Positions 8,620-17,000 of a stretch of 64,000 bases of DNA are shown here, one piece after another (within the stretch, counting starts at the first letter, position 1; every line of letters begins with the position of its first letter). Source of the stretch: Nostoc sp. FACHB-152 (GTDB lineage: Bacteria > Cyanobacteriota > Cyanobacteriia > Cyanobacteriales > Nostocaceae); assembly GCF_014697475.1 (NCBI RefSeq), contig NZ_JACJRV010000014.1, positions 1 to 64,000 of the forward strand, written 5' to 3'. The position numbers were made by a program, and so were the translations under genes. The notes beneath the pieces were generated by a model. The model had not been told where the DNA came from. It did no database searches and saw nothing but the letters and a program-made list of their open reading frames with translations.

Positions 8620-8742
8620 ATAAAATGCACCCAGAAGAAGAGGCAGGGGGGAAAGGGAGCAGGGGAGCAGGGGGGAATTGCCTGTAACCTCTCCTCTGCT
8701 CCTCCGCACCTCTGCCCCTCTGCCAACAAGCTGCTCCCTCAT
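8620..8742. repeat. Low-complexity repeat spacer
   Basis: G-rich units (GGGAGCAGGGGAGCAGGGGG at 8655-8674) and C-rich units (CTCTGCTCCTCCGCACCTCTGCC) make an imperfect inverted arrangement, with the same composition as other intergenic repeats here. Open frames across it are low-complexity and not gene-like. Confidence 0.65.
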
Positions 8743-9660
8743 TCATATCGGTGGCACTAAAACAGTGACAGCCTGAGGTATAACTCGAAAGCTAGCTGGC
8801 GTGTAAGTTGTAATTTCGCCATCAGTATTGATTGGGCGGGGTTTACGAGTATAAATTTCAAATTCCTGTCCCTGCAAAGCACGAACATCGCGCCAAAGAA
8901 TGTGTCTACCTCGCCGCATTGCTGGCAATAAAGGTATGATTTGCCACCAATGTTGAATTTCTAAACTATAAAGATCAAGTCTTTGGTCGTCGATGGTGGC
9001 ATCATGCACCACCGCCATACCACCACCATAATATCTACCATTACCTATAGCTATTTGAACTGTTTTTACCCGAAAGGATTTATCCTTCATCCGAATTTCT
9101 GCGCTAAACGGGCGAGACTCCCAAATTACTTGTAATGCGATCGCAGCATAAGCAAATACTCCCCATCGGCGTTTCACTTCTTTAGTCAGGCGTTGAGTAA
9201 TTTTTACACTTAATCCCATACTGGCAACGTTGAAAAAATGCTTACCGTTGACCCAACCTAAATCAATACGCCGCATTTCTCCATAGGCAATAATTTTACA
9301 AGCTTCCTCTAATGAATTAGAAATGCCTAAAGTTCTGGCTAAGTCGTTGGCAGTTCCTAAAGGTAAAATTCCTAAAGGTAATTTGGTTTTAACTAATCCA
9401 TCTACGGCTGCGTTAAGAGTCCCATCACCACCGCCAACAATGACTAAAGCCACTTCATGCTGGTAACGCATAATTATTTCTGAAAGTTGTTTGGGGTGTT
9501 CTGTAGATTCTTCAATTAAATGAAAACCCAATTGTTCAAGATAATGAATCGCCTCTATCAATCGCTGTTGTCCTTGGCGGGCATGATGATTGACTAATAG
9601 TAAGGCTTTGGTATTGACAGGTACTGTTCTTGGTAACTTTGACCAATTGTTTGTATCCAT
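8743..9660 (-). CDS. Diacylglycerol/YegS-like lipid kinase
   Basis: The 305-residue protein belongs to the DAGK-catalytic (YegS/BmrU/DgkB) family, which phosphorylates diacylglycerol or related lipids. Motifs: LLVNHHARQG at residues 21-30, the nucleotide-binding GGGDGTLN at 76-83, and GILPLGTANDLARTLG around 97-112. A C-terminal domain contains GNGRYYGGGMAVVHDA and a terminal NTDGE, as in family members. The physiological lipid is not evident. It stands apart from both neighbours: a 920-base spacer lies upstream, holding its promoter, and an ExoD-like gene lies downstream. Confidence 0.88.
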   Translation of the reverse strand: MDTNNWSKLPRTVPVNTKALLLVNHHARQGQQRLIEAIHYLEQLGFHLIEESTEHPKQLSEIIMRYQHEVALVIVGGGDGTLNAAVDGLVKTKLPLGILPLGTANDLARTLGISNSLEEACKIIAYGEMRRIDLGWVNGKHFFNVASMGLSVKITQRLTKEVKRRWGVFAYAAIALQVIWESRPFSAEIRMKDKSFRVKTVQIAIGNGRYYGGGMAVVHDATIDDQRLDLYSLEIQHWWQIIPLLPAMRRGRHILWRDVRALQGQEFEIYTRKPRPINTDGEITTYTPASFRVIPQAVTVLVPPI

Positions 9661-10581
9661 ATATTTCCATATAATTTAATTGATGTTAACTAAAATCTGA
9701 TATTTTATATATAAAAATGTCTGACTCTATTATAGAAGCAATCTTCAATCAGGTTTTTAATAGTTATCCGGTATATACTTGCAGGTAAAATGCAGAAAAA
9801 TGCTAGTAATAGTTACAAATATTTAATTTTAATTTGTTTTTATTGATACTATTTGATGTCAATCTACCCTGTGACAGATTAAAATTTGTCTATTAGAGAA
9901 CAGTTTATACCAATTCATAATTCGCGGCGCACACTCGCAGGCTCGCTAAACTAATCAGCATTTAAGCTGCACTATTGAAATTGTGAATAAATGACTTAAA
10001 CCCTTTCCTCTGCCCCTCTGCTCACGGCAGTCGCTACACGCAACGCGCTACCTCCCCTGCAAAAGAGCGGTCTAAACTGCTCTCTTAGGTGCTTAACAGC
10101 TTACCGCCATTAAAAAAACTTAAATACAGCAAAGTTTTGGGAGTCTACATCTGTATCAGATTTTTCTTGGAATGGTATTACAGGTGACTCAGTTAAAATT
10201 ATTTTGCTGTTTGTAAATAAATCTACTGTTTATTCCTGATAACAATTTTAGATTTTAGATTTTGGATTAAACGCTTTGATTCCAAGTTGGGCATTTCATA
10301 CTGTTTCACTTTAAGTTTGATACAAATAGACAGCAGAAGAGAAATTATTTGTATCATTTATTTGGTGAAATGGTATAGCAATCCTATTTGATTTACAAAT
10401 TACTCGTGGGGGCAGGCAATAGGCAATAGGTTTTGGATTTTATTTAGGCTTGCTATGTCAGTTTTTTAATTTTTTAGGAAATAAAATTTTTTGATAAAAA
10501 AGAAAGCAAAGGATTAAGAGTAAATTAATCTACCATTAATCTTTTGCTTTATTGCTAACCTGTATCGTCGCAAACAATCTA
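9661..10581. other. Long intergenic region with dispersed repeats
   Basis: No gene is seen in these 921 bases. The left part should hold the lipid-kinase promoter and the right part is the 3' flank of the transporter operon. It contains a hairpin at 10063-10082 (AGAGCGGT / ACTGCTCT), C-rich repeats at 10008-10060 and a dispersed terminal-inverted repeat at 10375-10456. No narB gene follows the transporter operon, unlike typical nitrate clusters. Confidence 0.6.
10375..10456. repeat. MITE-like dispersed repeat, copy A
   Basis: An 82-bp unit begins ATAGCAATCCTATTTGATTT and ends TTTAGGCTTGCTAT, so its ends are inverted repeats of each other (one mismatch). The interior contains GGCAGGCAATAGGCAATAGG. 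Related copies lie at 18471-18785, with partial reverse-oriented ones at about 41427-41476 and 48392-48461. Confidence 0.75.
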
Positions 10582-11442
10582 TTAACCGACATCATCGTGG
10601 GCAAAACGGTTGAATAGGAAGTCTAAGGCATAGTTACGCAGTTTGTAATATTGTGGATCTTCCATAATGCGGGCGCGATCGCGGGGACGAGAAAAGGGAA
10701 TTTCCATGACTTCGCCAATTTTGGCATGAGGGCCATTCGTCATCATCACCAACTTATCTGCTAAAAATAACGCCTCATCAATGTCGTGGGTAATCATCAA
10801 CACTGTGCAGCGATTCTCGTTCCAAATTTTTAGCAGTTCTTCCTGCAATTCTTCTTTAGTAATCGCATCTAACGCCCCAAAAGGTTCATCTAAAATTAGC
10901 ACTTTCGGGCGAATTGCCAACGCACGGGCAATAGAAACACGCTGTCTCATACCACCGGACATTTGCATGGGCTTTTTCTCCATCGCGTCAGCCAGTCCCA
11001 CCATTGCCAAATGGTCGCGGACAATTGCCCGTTTCTCTGCTTCCATTTTGTTGGGGTAAACTGCATTCACAGCTAAGTAGATATTTTCAAATGCAGTCCG
11101 CCAAGGTAAAAGCGCATAGTTTTGAAACACAACCATCCGGTCTGGGCCTGGCTTGGTGATAGGTTCACCTTCGAGTAACACTTGCCCAGAGGTGGGAAAG
11201 TTGAAACCAGAAACCATATTAAGCAGTGTTGATTTACCACAGCCAGAGTGACCAATTACACAAAGAAATTCACCTTGATTGACATTTAGGTTAACGCCAT
11301 CAAGCACAGTGAAGGGGCCTTTCTTGGTGGGATAAACTTTGCTAACGTCTCTGATTTCTAGGAAATGTCTGCTGTTGTCGCTCAGAGTTGGTAATGGTTT
11401 TCTGGAAGTGCTGGTGACGGTGGACAAATTGCGGTTTTGCAT
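10582..11442 (-). CDS. cmpD: ABC importer ATP-binding subunit, CmpD/NrtD type
   Basis: This is the single-domain ATPase of a two-ATPase importer for bicarbonate or nitrate. It has Walker A GHSGCGKST at residues 64-72, a Q-loop in VVFQNYALLPWRTAFEN, the signature MSGGMRQRVSIARAL and Walker B VLILDEPFGALD. It lacks the extra solute-binding domain of its partner CmpC. It is last in the operon and is separated from cmpC by 474 bases holding a 42-bp tandem array, an unusually long gap for this operon. The substrate is inferred from the binding protein, since the ATPases do not distinguish nitrate from bicarbonate systems. The N-terminus has a Ser/Thr-rich lead of about 25 residues before the ABC domain. 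Confidence 0.82.
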   Translation of the reverse strand: MQNRNLSTVTSTSRKPLPTLSDNSRHFLEIRDVSKVYPTKKGPFTVLDGVNLNVNQGEFLCVIGHSGCGKSTLLNMVSGFNFPTSGQVLLEGEPITKPGPDRMVVFQNYALLPWRTAFENIYLAVNAVYPNKMEAEKRAIVRDHLAMVGLADAMEKKPMQMSGGMRQRVSIARALAIRPKVLILDEPFGALDAITKEELQEELLKIWNENRCTVLMITHDIDEALFLADKLVMMTNGPHAKIGEVMEIPFSRPRDRARIMEDPQYYKLRNYALDFLFNRFAHDDVG

Positions 11443-11501
11443 GGCGGTGGATGAAGTATGAAGGGTGAAGTAGATTGGGTGGAACTTAGGTTTTGGTATT
11501 A

Positions 11502-11540
11502 CCCCCCTTATAAAGGGGAGGGAACTCTTTATAAGGGGGG
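11502..11540. repeat. 14-bp perfect inverted repeat
   Basis: CCCCCCTTATAAAG (11502-11515) and CTTTATAAGGGGGG (11527-11540) flank an 11-base loop. It lies in the cmpC-cmpD gap beside the tandem array. The stem has no downstream T-run on the operon strand, so it looks more like a dispersed Nostocales palindrome than a terminator. Confidence 0.8.
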
Positions 11541-11582
11541 ATTTAAGGGGGATAATTTAACAGATGTGTACACCAATGAGTT

Positions 11583-11896
11583 TTTTATCTTCATTAATGG
11601 AGTTTGGAAATCGAAGAATCAGCCTTTTATCTCCATCGATGAAGTTCGGAACTTAGTGAATGAATCTTTTATCTTCAGCGATGAAGTTCTGAGCTTCGTG
11701 AATGAATCTTTTATCTTCAGCGATGAAGTTCTGAGCTTCGTGAATGAACCTTTTATCTTCAGCGATGAAGTTCTGAGCTTCGTGAATGAACCTTTTATCT
11801 TCAGCGATGAAGCTTTGAGCTTCGTGGATGAACCTTTTATCTTCAGCGATGAAGCTTTGAGCTTCGTGGATGAACCTTTGATCTTCATTAATGAAG
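11583..11896. repeat. 42-bp tandem repeat array (about 7.5 units)
   Basis: TTTTAT-type unit starts recur at 11583, 11625, 11667, 11709, 11751, 11793, 11835 and 11877, a strict 42-base period. Each unit contains a 5-bp hairpin, CTTCA-N4-TGAAG. The loop is GCGA in the central units and TTAA in the last, and the outermost units have a mismatch. Since 42 is a multiple of three, several reading frames stay open on both strands, giving a 14-residue repeat such as FIAEDKRFIHEAQN. I treat these as by-products, though a minus-strand frame does begin 4 bases after the cmpC stop. Confidence 0.9.
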
Positions 11897-11916
11897 TTCC
11901 AATACTCAAGCATCAG

Positions 11917-13920
11917 TTATGCAACTCTTCTAATGGGTGAGTCGAGGATAACTTCAGCAATAGAAAAGTCGCGTTTAATTTCTAAGCTGTTGAGGTAGGC
12001 GATGGGATCATCGGCGTTAAAAGGAGTACCATCAAATAACTGAATCGGTTGGCGAGTATAGCTGATATCTAAACCTAATTCTCTAGCGGCGGTACTGAAA
12101 ACGCGTACCCGACAAACACGTTCTACAACTTCTACCCAATTTCTGGGGAAGGGAGTATCACCCCAACGCGCCAGCTGACTCATAATCCAAAGTTGTTCTG
12201 TGCGGCTGGGACGGTTAATAGCAGACTCAGAATAAAATTGGTGATGGGCGTAGTCCCGCAAAGGATGGTCGATATCACAAACCAAGCTATCCGGGTCTTC
12301 TAGTTGGATGTATTCTAAATCCGTGCTGACGTAATCTCTCCCCGCCACAATTCTTCTGACTTCTTCGACGTTTTGGGGATTTGCACAGTATTGGCAAGCT
12401 TCCAATAATGCTTTGGTTAAGGCGATGTGGGTGTTAGGATACTTTTCTGCCCAATCTTCCCGCACACCAAGAACTTTACCGGGGTGTCCTAACCAAACTT
12501 CTAAGTCAGTGGCGATGGTAAAGCCGACATTTTCCACGGCGGCGCGATAGTTCCACGGTTCGCCCACGCAGTAACCGTCAATACTCTTATTTTGCAAGTC
12601 AGCGACCATCTGGGCGGGTGGAATAATGTGCATATCCACATCTAAATCTGGGTCAATACCACCAGCCGCCAACCAATAACGTAGCAGCATATTATGCATG
12701 GAGGCGGGATGGACTACGCCCATTGTGTGGCGTTGGTCGCGGGTGCGGAGGAGATAATTTTTGAAGTCAGATAAGGTGCGGACACCTTCATCATAAAAGC
12801 GTTTGGCTAGGGTGATGGCGTTACCGTTGCGGGTCATGGTGAGGGCGGTAACTACAGGCAAGGGTTGGTTTTTATAACCGCCTAAAGTTAACCACATTGG
12901 CATCCCGGAAGGCATTTGGGCTGCATCTAAATAACCGCCAGTGATGCCGTCAACGATACCCCGCCAGCTACTTTCCCGCACTAAGTTAACTTCATCTAAG
13001 CCATGCTTGGTAAAGAAACCTTTTTCTTTAGCGACAGCCAGAGGGGCGCAGGCTGTGAGAGGTAAGAAGCCAATTTCTAAGTTAACTTTTTCTAAACCGT
13101 GACGGGCAACATCCGCTGTTTTTCTCGCCCGAATTTTCTTAATCCGTTTTTGCTGGTTGAGGAAGTAAATCATTTCACTTCGCAAGCTGTAGTAGCTGGG
13201 GTGTTCAACTACTTCCATGCGTTTGCGGGGTCTGGGGATATCAACTTCTAAGATGTCGCCAATTTTAGATTCGGGGCCGTTGGTCAACATGACAATTCTG
13301 TCAGACAACAGCACTGCTTCATCTACGTCATGAGTCACCATGACGGCTGTGACTTTATTTTCTTCGCAGATTTGCATTAACTGTTCTTGCAAGTTACCCC
13401 GTGTCAAGGCATCTAACGCACCGAAGGGTTCATCTAACAGTAACAGTTTAGGACGGATTGCTAAGGCACGAGCGATCGCTACCCGTTGTTTTTGTCCACC
13501 CGATAACATTCCCGGTTGTTTGTCAGCGTGGGGACGTAAACCCACCATATCTATATGTTTTTCAACAATCGCTTTGCGTTCTGCCGCAGGTAAACCATTC
13601 ATTACTGAGTCTACTGCCAAGGCAATATTCTCTCTCACAGTCCGCCAAGGCAATAATGAATAGTTTTGGAATACCACCATCCGGTCTGGCCCTGGTCTGG
13701 TGATTTTCTGTCCTTGCAAAGTCACAATACCTTCAGTCGGCAAATCCAAACCCGCAATCATATTTAATAATGTGGATTTACCGCAACCAGAGTGACCAAT
13801 TAAAGAAACAAACTCACCTTTTTTAATTTGCAGGTCAATACCTTTTAACGCAATATATTGACCGCCACCAGTTAAATTAAAGACCTTATCAATTTGATCA
13901 ACAGCAACAAATACAGACAT
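11917..13920 (-). CDS. cmpC: ABC importer ATPase fused to a solute-binding domain, CmpC/NrtC type
   Basis: The 667-residue protein combines an ATPase (residues 1-260; Walker A GHSGCGKST at 42-50, signature LSGGQKQRVAIARAL, Walker B LLLLDEPFGALD) with a C-terminal domain (about 285-650) resembling the binding protein CmpA/NrtA, beginning EIGFLPLTACAPLAVAKEKGFF. This fusion is the hallmark of the Cmp and Nrt importers. The cytoplasmic binding-like domain is known to be regulatory, sensing substrate in NrtC. It lies third in the operon, after the permease. The start lacks a strong ribosome site. Downstream come an unusual tandem array and then cmpD. Confidence 0.88.
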   Translation of the reverse strand: MSVFVAVDQIDKVFNLTGGGQYIALKGIDLQIKKGEFVSLIGHSGCGKSTLLNMIAGLDLPTEGIVTLQGQKITRPGPDRMVVFQNYSLLPWRTVRENIALAVDSVMNGLPAAERKAIVEKHIDMVGLRPHADKQPGMLSGGQKQRVAIARALAIRPKLLLLDEPFGALDALTRGNLQEQLMQICEENKVTAVMVTHDVDEAVLLSDRIVMLTNGPESKIGDILEVDIPRPRKRMEVVEHPSYYSLRSEMIYFLNQQKRIKKIRARKTADVARHGLEKVNLEIGFLPLTACAPLAVAKEKGFFTKHGLDEVNLVRESSWRGIVDGITGGYLDAAQMPSGMPMWLTLGGYKNQPLPVVTALTMTRNGNAITLAKRFYDEGVRTLSDFKNYLLRTRDQRHTMGVVHPASMHNMLLRYWLAAGGIDPDLDVDMHIIPPAQMVADLQNKSIDGYCVGEPWNYRAAVENVGFTIATDLEVWLGHPGKVLGVREDWAEKYPNTHIALTKALLEACQYCANPQNVEEVRRIVAGRDYVSTDLEYIQLEDPDSLVCDIDHPLRDYAHHQFYSESAINRPSRTEQLWIMSQLARWGDTPFPRNWVEVVERVCRVRVFSTAARELGLDISYTRQPIQLFDGTPFNADDPIAYLNSLEIKRDFSIAEVILDSPIRRVA

Positions 13921-14037
13921 AAGCGTTAGGTAAGGAATTAGGGATTAGGGAGTGGAGAAAAATGGTGGAGATGAGGGTGTAAGGGGAGATATAAATTCTT
14001 TTTTCCTCCTGCCTCCTGCCCTCTGCCTCCTGCCTTC
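13921..14037. repeat. Short tandem repeats between cmpB and cmpC
   Basis: The gap holds CTCCTGCC/CTCTGCC units (about 14003-14036) and a GGGATTAGGGAGTGGAG stretch, the same class of degenerate heptads seen at other junctions. Confidence 0.65.
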
Positions 14038-14877
14038 TTACTTTTGTTCTGCTGGTAAAATCAGGTTTTGCAACCAAGCCATGAATTTATCGAGCAATAA
14101 ACCAACGACACCGATATAAACTAGAGCCAAAATTACTTCACTCACGTCGTTATTTTGGTAAGCATCCCAGATGAAGAAGCCGATGCCGACAATACCAGAC
14201 ATTACGATTTCTGCCGCAATAATCGCTAACCAAGCCAAACCAATCGCAATTCTTAATCCGGTGAAAATGTAAGGTAAAGCAGATGGAATCAAAATGTTGA
14301 GAAAGTATTCTTTGCGGCTGAGTTGCAAAACTTTGGCAACGTTGTTGTAATCTTGAGGAATTTGAGTTACACCAACCGCAGTATTAATTAAGATAGGCCA
14401 AATTGAGGTAATGAAAATTACGAATAATGCTGCTGGTTCGTTTTGACGTAGTGCAGCCAAGGAAATCGGAACCCAAGCCAAAGGAGGCACAGTCCGCAAT
14501 AGTTGAAACAGTGGGTCTAAAGCTTTAGACATGGTTTGATTCACGCCAATCAAAATGCCCAAACCAATACCCACAATCGCCGCTAAAGTGTAACTAATAG
14601 CCACCCGTTGCAAACTAGCTAAAATCTGCCAAAAGAGACCTTTATCAATGCCGCCTTTATCGTAGAAAGGATACAAAATCAAAATCCACGTATCGCTGAT
14701 GACTTGAATTGGCCCTGGTAATGTTGCGCCGGGAGTCAAAGCAAATAATTGCCAAAGTCCGAGAAATATTAAAAGTGCGATCGCAGGGGGTACAATGTTC
14801 GGAAATTGTTTTTGTAACTGGGATATAAAACTGTTATCAAACTTAGGGCTGGCTGCTCTTTTTTGGGCTATGGTCAT
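14038..14877 (-). CDS. cmpB: ABC importer permease, CmpB/NrtB type
   Basis: The 279-residue inner-membrane permease has about six hydrophobic spans, beginning IVPPAIALLIFLGLWQLFAL, and a binding-protein-dependent transport signature around VAKVLQLSRKEYFLNILIPSALPYIFTGLRIAIG that would contact the ATPases. It would form a homodimer with the CmpC/CmpD ATPases below. GAGG lies 8 bases before the ATG. It sits between the binding-protein gene (46-base gap carrying a TGACTAA heptad array) and cmpC, consistent with one operon. Confidence 0.88.
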   Translation of the reverse strand: MTIAQKRAASPKFDNSFISQLQKQFPNIVPPAIALLIFLGLWQLFALTPGATLPGPIQVISDTWILILYPFYDKGGIDKGLFWQILASLQRVAISYTLAAIVGIGLGILIGVNQTMSKALDPLFQLLRTVPPLAWVPISLAALRQNEPAALFVIFITSIWPILINTAVGVTQIPQDYNNVAKVLQLSRKEYFLNILIPSALPYIFTGLRIAIGLAWLAIIAAEIVMSGIVGIGFFIWDAYQNNDVSEVILALVYIGVVGLLLDKFMAWLQNLILPAEQK

Positions 14878-14892
14878 GATATTTTCCTCAAT

Positions 14893-14918
14893 TGACTAAT
14901 GACTAATGACTAATGACT
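14893..14918. repeat. TGACTAA heptad array
   Basis: There are 3.7 exact tandem copies of TGACTAA between the cmpA stop and the cmpB ribosome site. The same word recurs in related intergenic arrays (for example 38930-39060). Confidence 0.9.
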
Positions 14919-14923
14919 CTTAA

Positions 14924-16303
14924 CTAAACACTCACTTTCTTAATCTTGAGACTCTTGAGATACGCTTCGGGATTTTCGGGGTCAAACTTCACGCCATCAA
15001 AAAATTCTTCTACACCACGAGATGTCTTTGTAGGAATATCAGCCGAGGCAATACCCGCTTCTTTTGCTGCTTCTTTCCAAATATCTTCGCGGTTAACTTT
15101 ATTAATGAGTTCTTTCGCTTTAGCTGCATTATTGGCAATGTAATCTTTTGGCAAGAAGCCCCAACGAACGTTTTCAGTTATGAACCACAAATCATGACTC
15201 TTATAGGGATAAGATACGTTACCTTTTCCATCTTTCCAGTAATAAGCAGCCATTGATTTATCGTCAATTTTTCGGCCATCACCCATGTCATATTTACCTT
15301 GATATGGGCCTGCCAAAATTTCGGGTGTAGGTAAGTTGAAATAATTGCGTCCAGCGAGAATTTGTGCAGCTTCTTTGCGGTTATCAAAGTTATCTAACCA
15401 TTGCTGCGCTTCCATAATGCCTTTTAACAGTGCTTTGGTGGCTTTGGGATTTTTATCAACCCAGTCAGCGCGCATTGCAAAGTATTCTTCTGGGTGATTT
15501 TTCCAAATCTCTGCGGTTAAAGCAGCCATGAAGCCGATTTTATCTTGAACAATGCGATATGGCCAGGGGTCACCGGTGCTGAAGGCATCCATTGTCCCGG
15601 TTTTCATGTTGGCGACAGTTTGCGCCGCAGGTACAGTCAGGAGTTTGACATCTGCATCTGGGTCTAAACCACCAGCTGCTAACCAGTAACGAATCCACAA
15701 ATCTTGGTTAACGTGGGGGAAGGTGAATGCAGCTGTGAATGGTGTAGAGGATTTTAGTTCTTTGAATAGAGACTTAGCTTGAGCAACTTCTAGACTAATT
15801 TTACCGGCGTGTTTGCTGGCGATCGCAATCCCGTTCCCATGTGTAATTAACTGCGCCAACACATACATCGGGATTTTTTGATTACCTTTAGTAATTAAAC
15901 CCTCGGTAATTAAATGTGGCATTGGCATTTGCCATTGTCCACCATCAATCCCACCACCAGCCGAACCAATCTCTACGTTATCTCGCGCTGAACCCCAAGA
16001 AGCTTGTTTAGAAAGCTCCACTTTAGTCATGCCATACTTAGCAAAAAAGCCTTTTTCTTGAGCAATAATTAAAGGTGCTGCTTCTACAATAGGAACATAC
16101 CCTAACTTCACAGTTGTAGTTTCAGGTGCTTGTTCTGGGTTGACATTAGCAACTGATTGAGCAGTTGGTGCAGATTGCGAACTTCCACCAGTCAAATTCT
16201 CTGGAGGGTTTCCTAAACAGCCTTTGAGAAATACAGCACTTGCAGATGCACCTGCTGTTACGATAAATTTGCGGCGAGAAATTTGATTAAAAAAATCTGA
16301 CAT
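14924..16303 (-). CDS. cmpA: Solute-binding lipoprotein, CmpA/NrtA family, bicarbonate-type pocket
   Basis: This 459-residue periplasmic binding protein has a twin-arginine motif (SRRKF, residues 9-13) and a lipobox ending at C29, so it is probably Tat-exported and lipid-anchored. Aligning by eye to NrtA of Synechocystis, the nitrate ligands W102 and Q155 correspond to W103 and Q151. H196 becomes Q200, and K269 becomes E273 (in HPEEY). As I recall, CmpA has a Glu in place of that Lys, which helps bind Ca2+ with bicarbonate, so bicarbonate is favoured. There is no nirA upstream or narB downstream. In Anabaena PCC 7120 cmpABCD (alr2877-2880) lies close to kaiABC (alr2884-2886), as here. The ATG at 16303 is chosen for GAGGAG 7 bases upstream. 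Confidence 0.8.
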   Translation of the reverse strand: MSDFFNQISRRKFIVTAGASASAVFLKGCLGNPPENLTGGSSQSAPTAQSVANVNPEQAPETTTVKLGYVPIVEAAPLIIAQEKGFFAKYGMTKVELSKQASWGSARDNVEIGSAGGGIDGGQWQMPMPHLITEGLITKGNQKIPMYVLAQLITHGNGIAIASKHAGKISLEVAQAKSLFKELKSSTPFTAAFTFPHVNQDLWIRYWLAAGGLDPDADVKLLTVPAAQTVANMKTGTMDAFSTGDPWPYRIVQDKIGFMAALTAEIWKNHPEEYFAMRADWVDKNPKATKALLKGIMEAQQWLDNFDNRKEAAQILAGRNYFNLPTPEILAGPYQGKYDMGDGRKIDDKSMAAYYWKDGKGNVSYPYKSHDLWFITENVRWGFLPKDYIANNAAKAKELINKVNREDIWKEAAKEAGIASADIPTKTSRGVEEFFDGVKFDPENPEAYLKSLKIKKVSV

Positions 16304-17000
16304 ACTATATCTCCTCAAAGCTGAATTTAAATTTTTTTAAGCATGAAAATTAACGCAAGTCGAATATGATTTCGCTTGTGGCTCTCACATGATAATTTCG
16401 CTCTATATTCAAACAAGCTAATTCCAGCCAATTATTTTTAATAAAAGGCTAAAATAACCAACTGGAAAGAGAATTATTGCGGCTTGAGAACTTTGTTTGG
16501 GGATCACTTAATTCGTTGAAACTTAGTTTACAGGTTTTAACGTCAAATTGGTTAACTCTCAAACCATAATTCTTAAATAAATATTAGATTGATCATATAA
16601 GTAAAAATTTATTGTTAGCAGCAAAGTCAACGAATAATGGCAATGTATCGGAGGTTATTGATGATAACAATCAACTTTCCATAATGATTAAGCTGTGTAA
16701 AGGTAATTTATTAAATAAACCATCAATAATTACTTATACGTACTATTGTCTAAAACATATATTTTGTCTACAAAATAAAATACAATCGAAATAATTGATA
16801 ATTACTGATGGTAATTATTGCTTTCAGCATATAGATAATGAGGCAATAGGCAATAGGCAACAGCAAGAATTCAAACGTCTTCCCCCTGCCCCTAAGCCCC
16901 TCTGCTCCCCCGCTCTCCTGCCCCCTTGCCCCCTTGCCTCCTTCCTGCGCTCTGCTTCAGCGTTACGATGAAGGGAATAATCCTTTGAGCTTTGCGCGTA
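16304..17000. promoter_or_regulatory. Divergent promoter region, cmpA / selO
   Basis: A 697-base spacer. Two TTA-N7-TAA motifs, the pattern bound by the LysR regulators CmpR/NdhR, lie at 16432-16444 and 16528-16540, 130-240 bases before cmpA. No GTA-N8-TAC NtcA site was found here. The part near selO carries C-rich repeats (16875-16945). A 60-codon open frame at 16612-16794 lacks a ribosome site and family features. Confidence 0.5.

Noticed and set aside
8525-8746. 73-codon minus-strand frame overlapping repeat DNA
   Set aside because: Its first half is translated GGGGAGCAGG-type repeat and its end overlaps the ExoD gene.
11583-11896. CRISPR array
   Set aside because: Units are contiguous 42-mers with no unique spacers and no cas genes nearby.
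11458-11940. Plus-strand 160-codon frame with a 14-residue repeat (FVNE-x-FIFSDE)
   Set aside because: It is a by-product of a 42-bp tandem array whose period is a multiple of three; equivalent frames are open on the other strand. There is no family similarity or good ribosome site.
10582-16303. Assigning the operon as nrtABCD
   Set aside because: Not excluded, but pocket residues, missing nirA/narB and location near kaiABC favour cmpABCD.
16612-16794. 60-codon frame upstream of selO
   Set aside because: A/T-rich, no ribosome site, composition unlike neighbouring genes, no recognisable motif.
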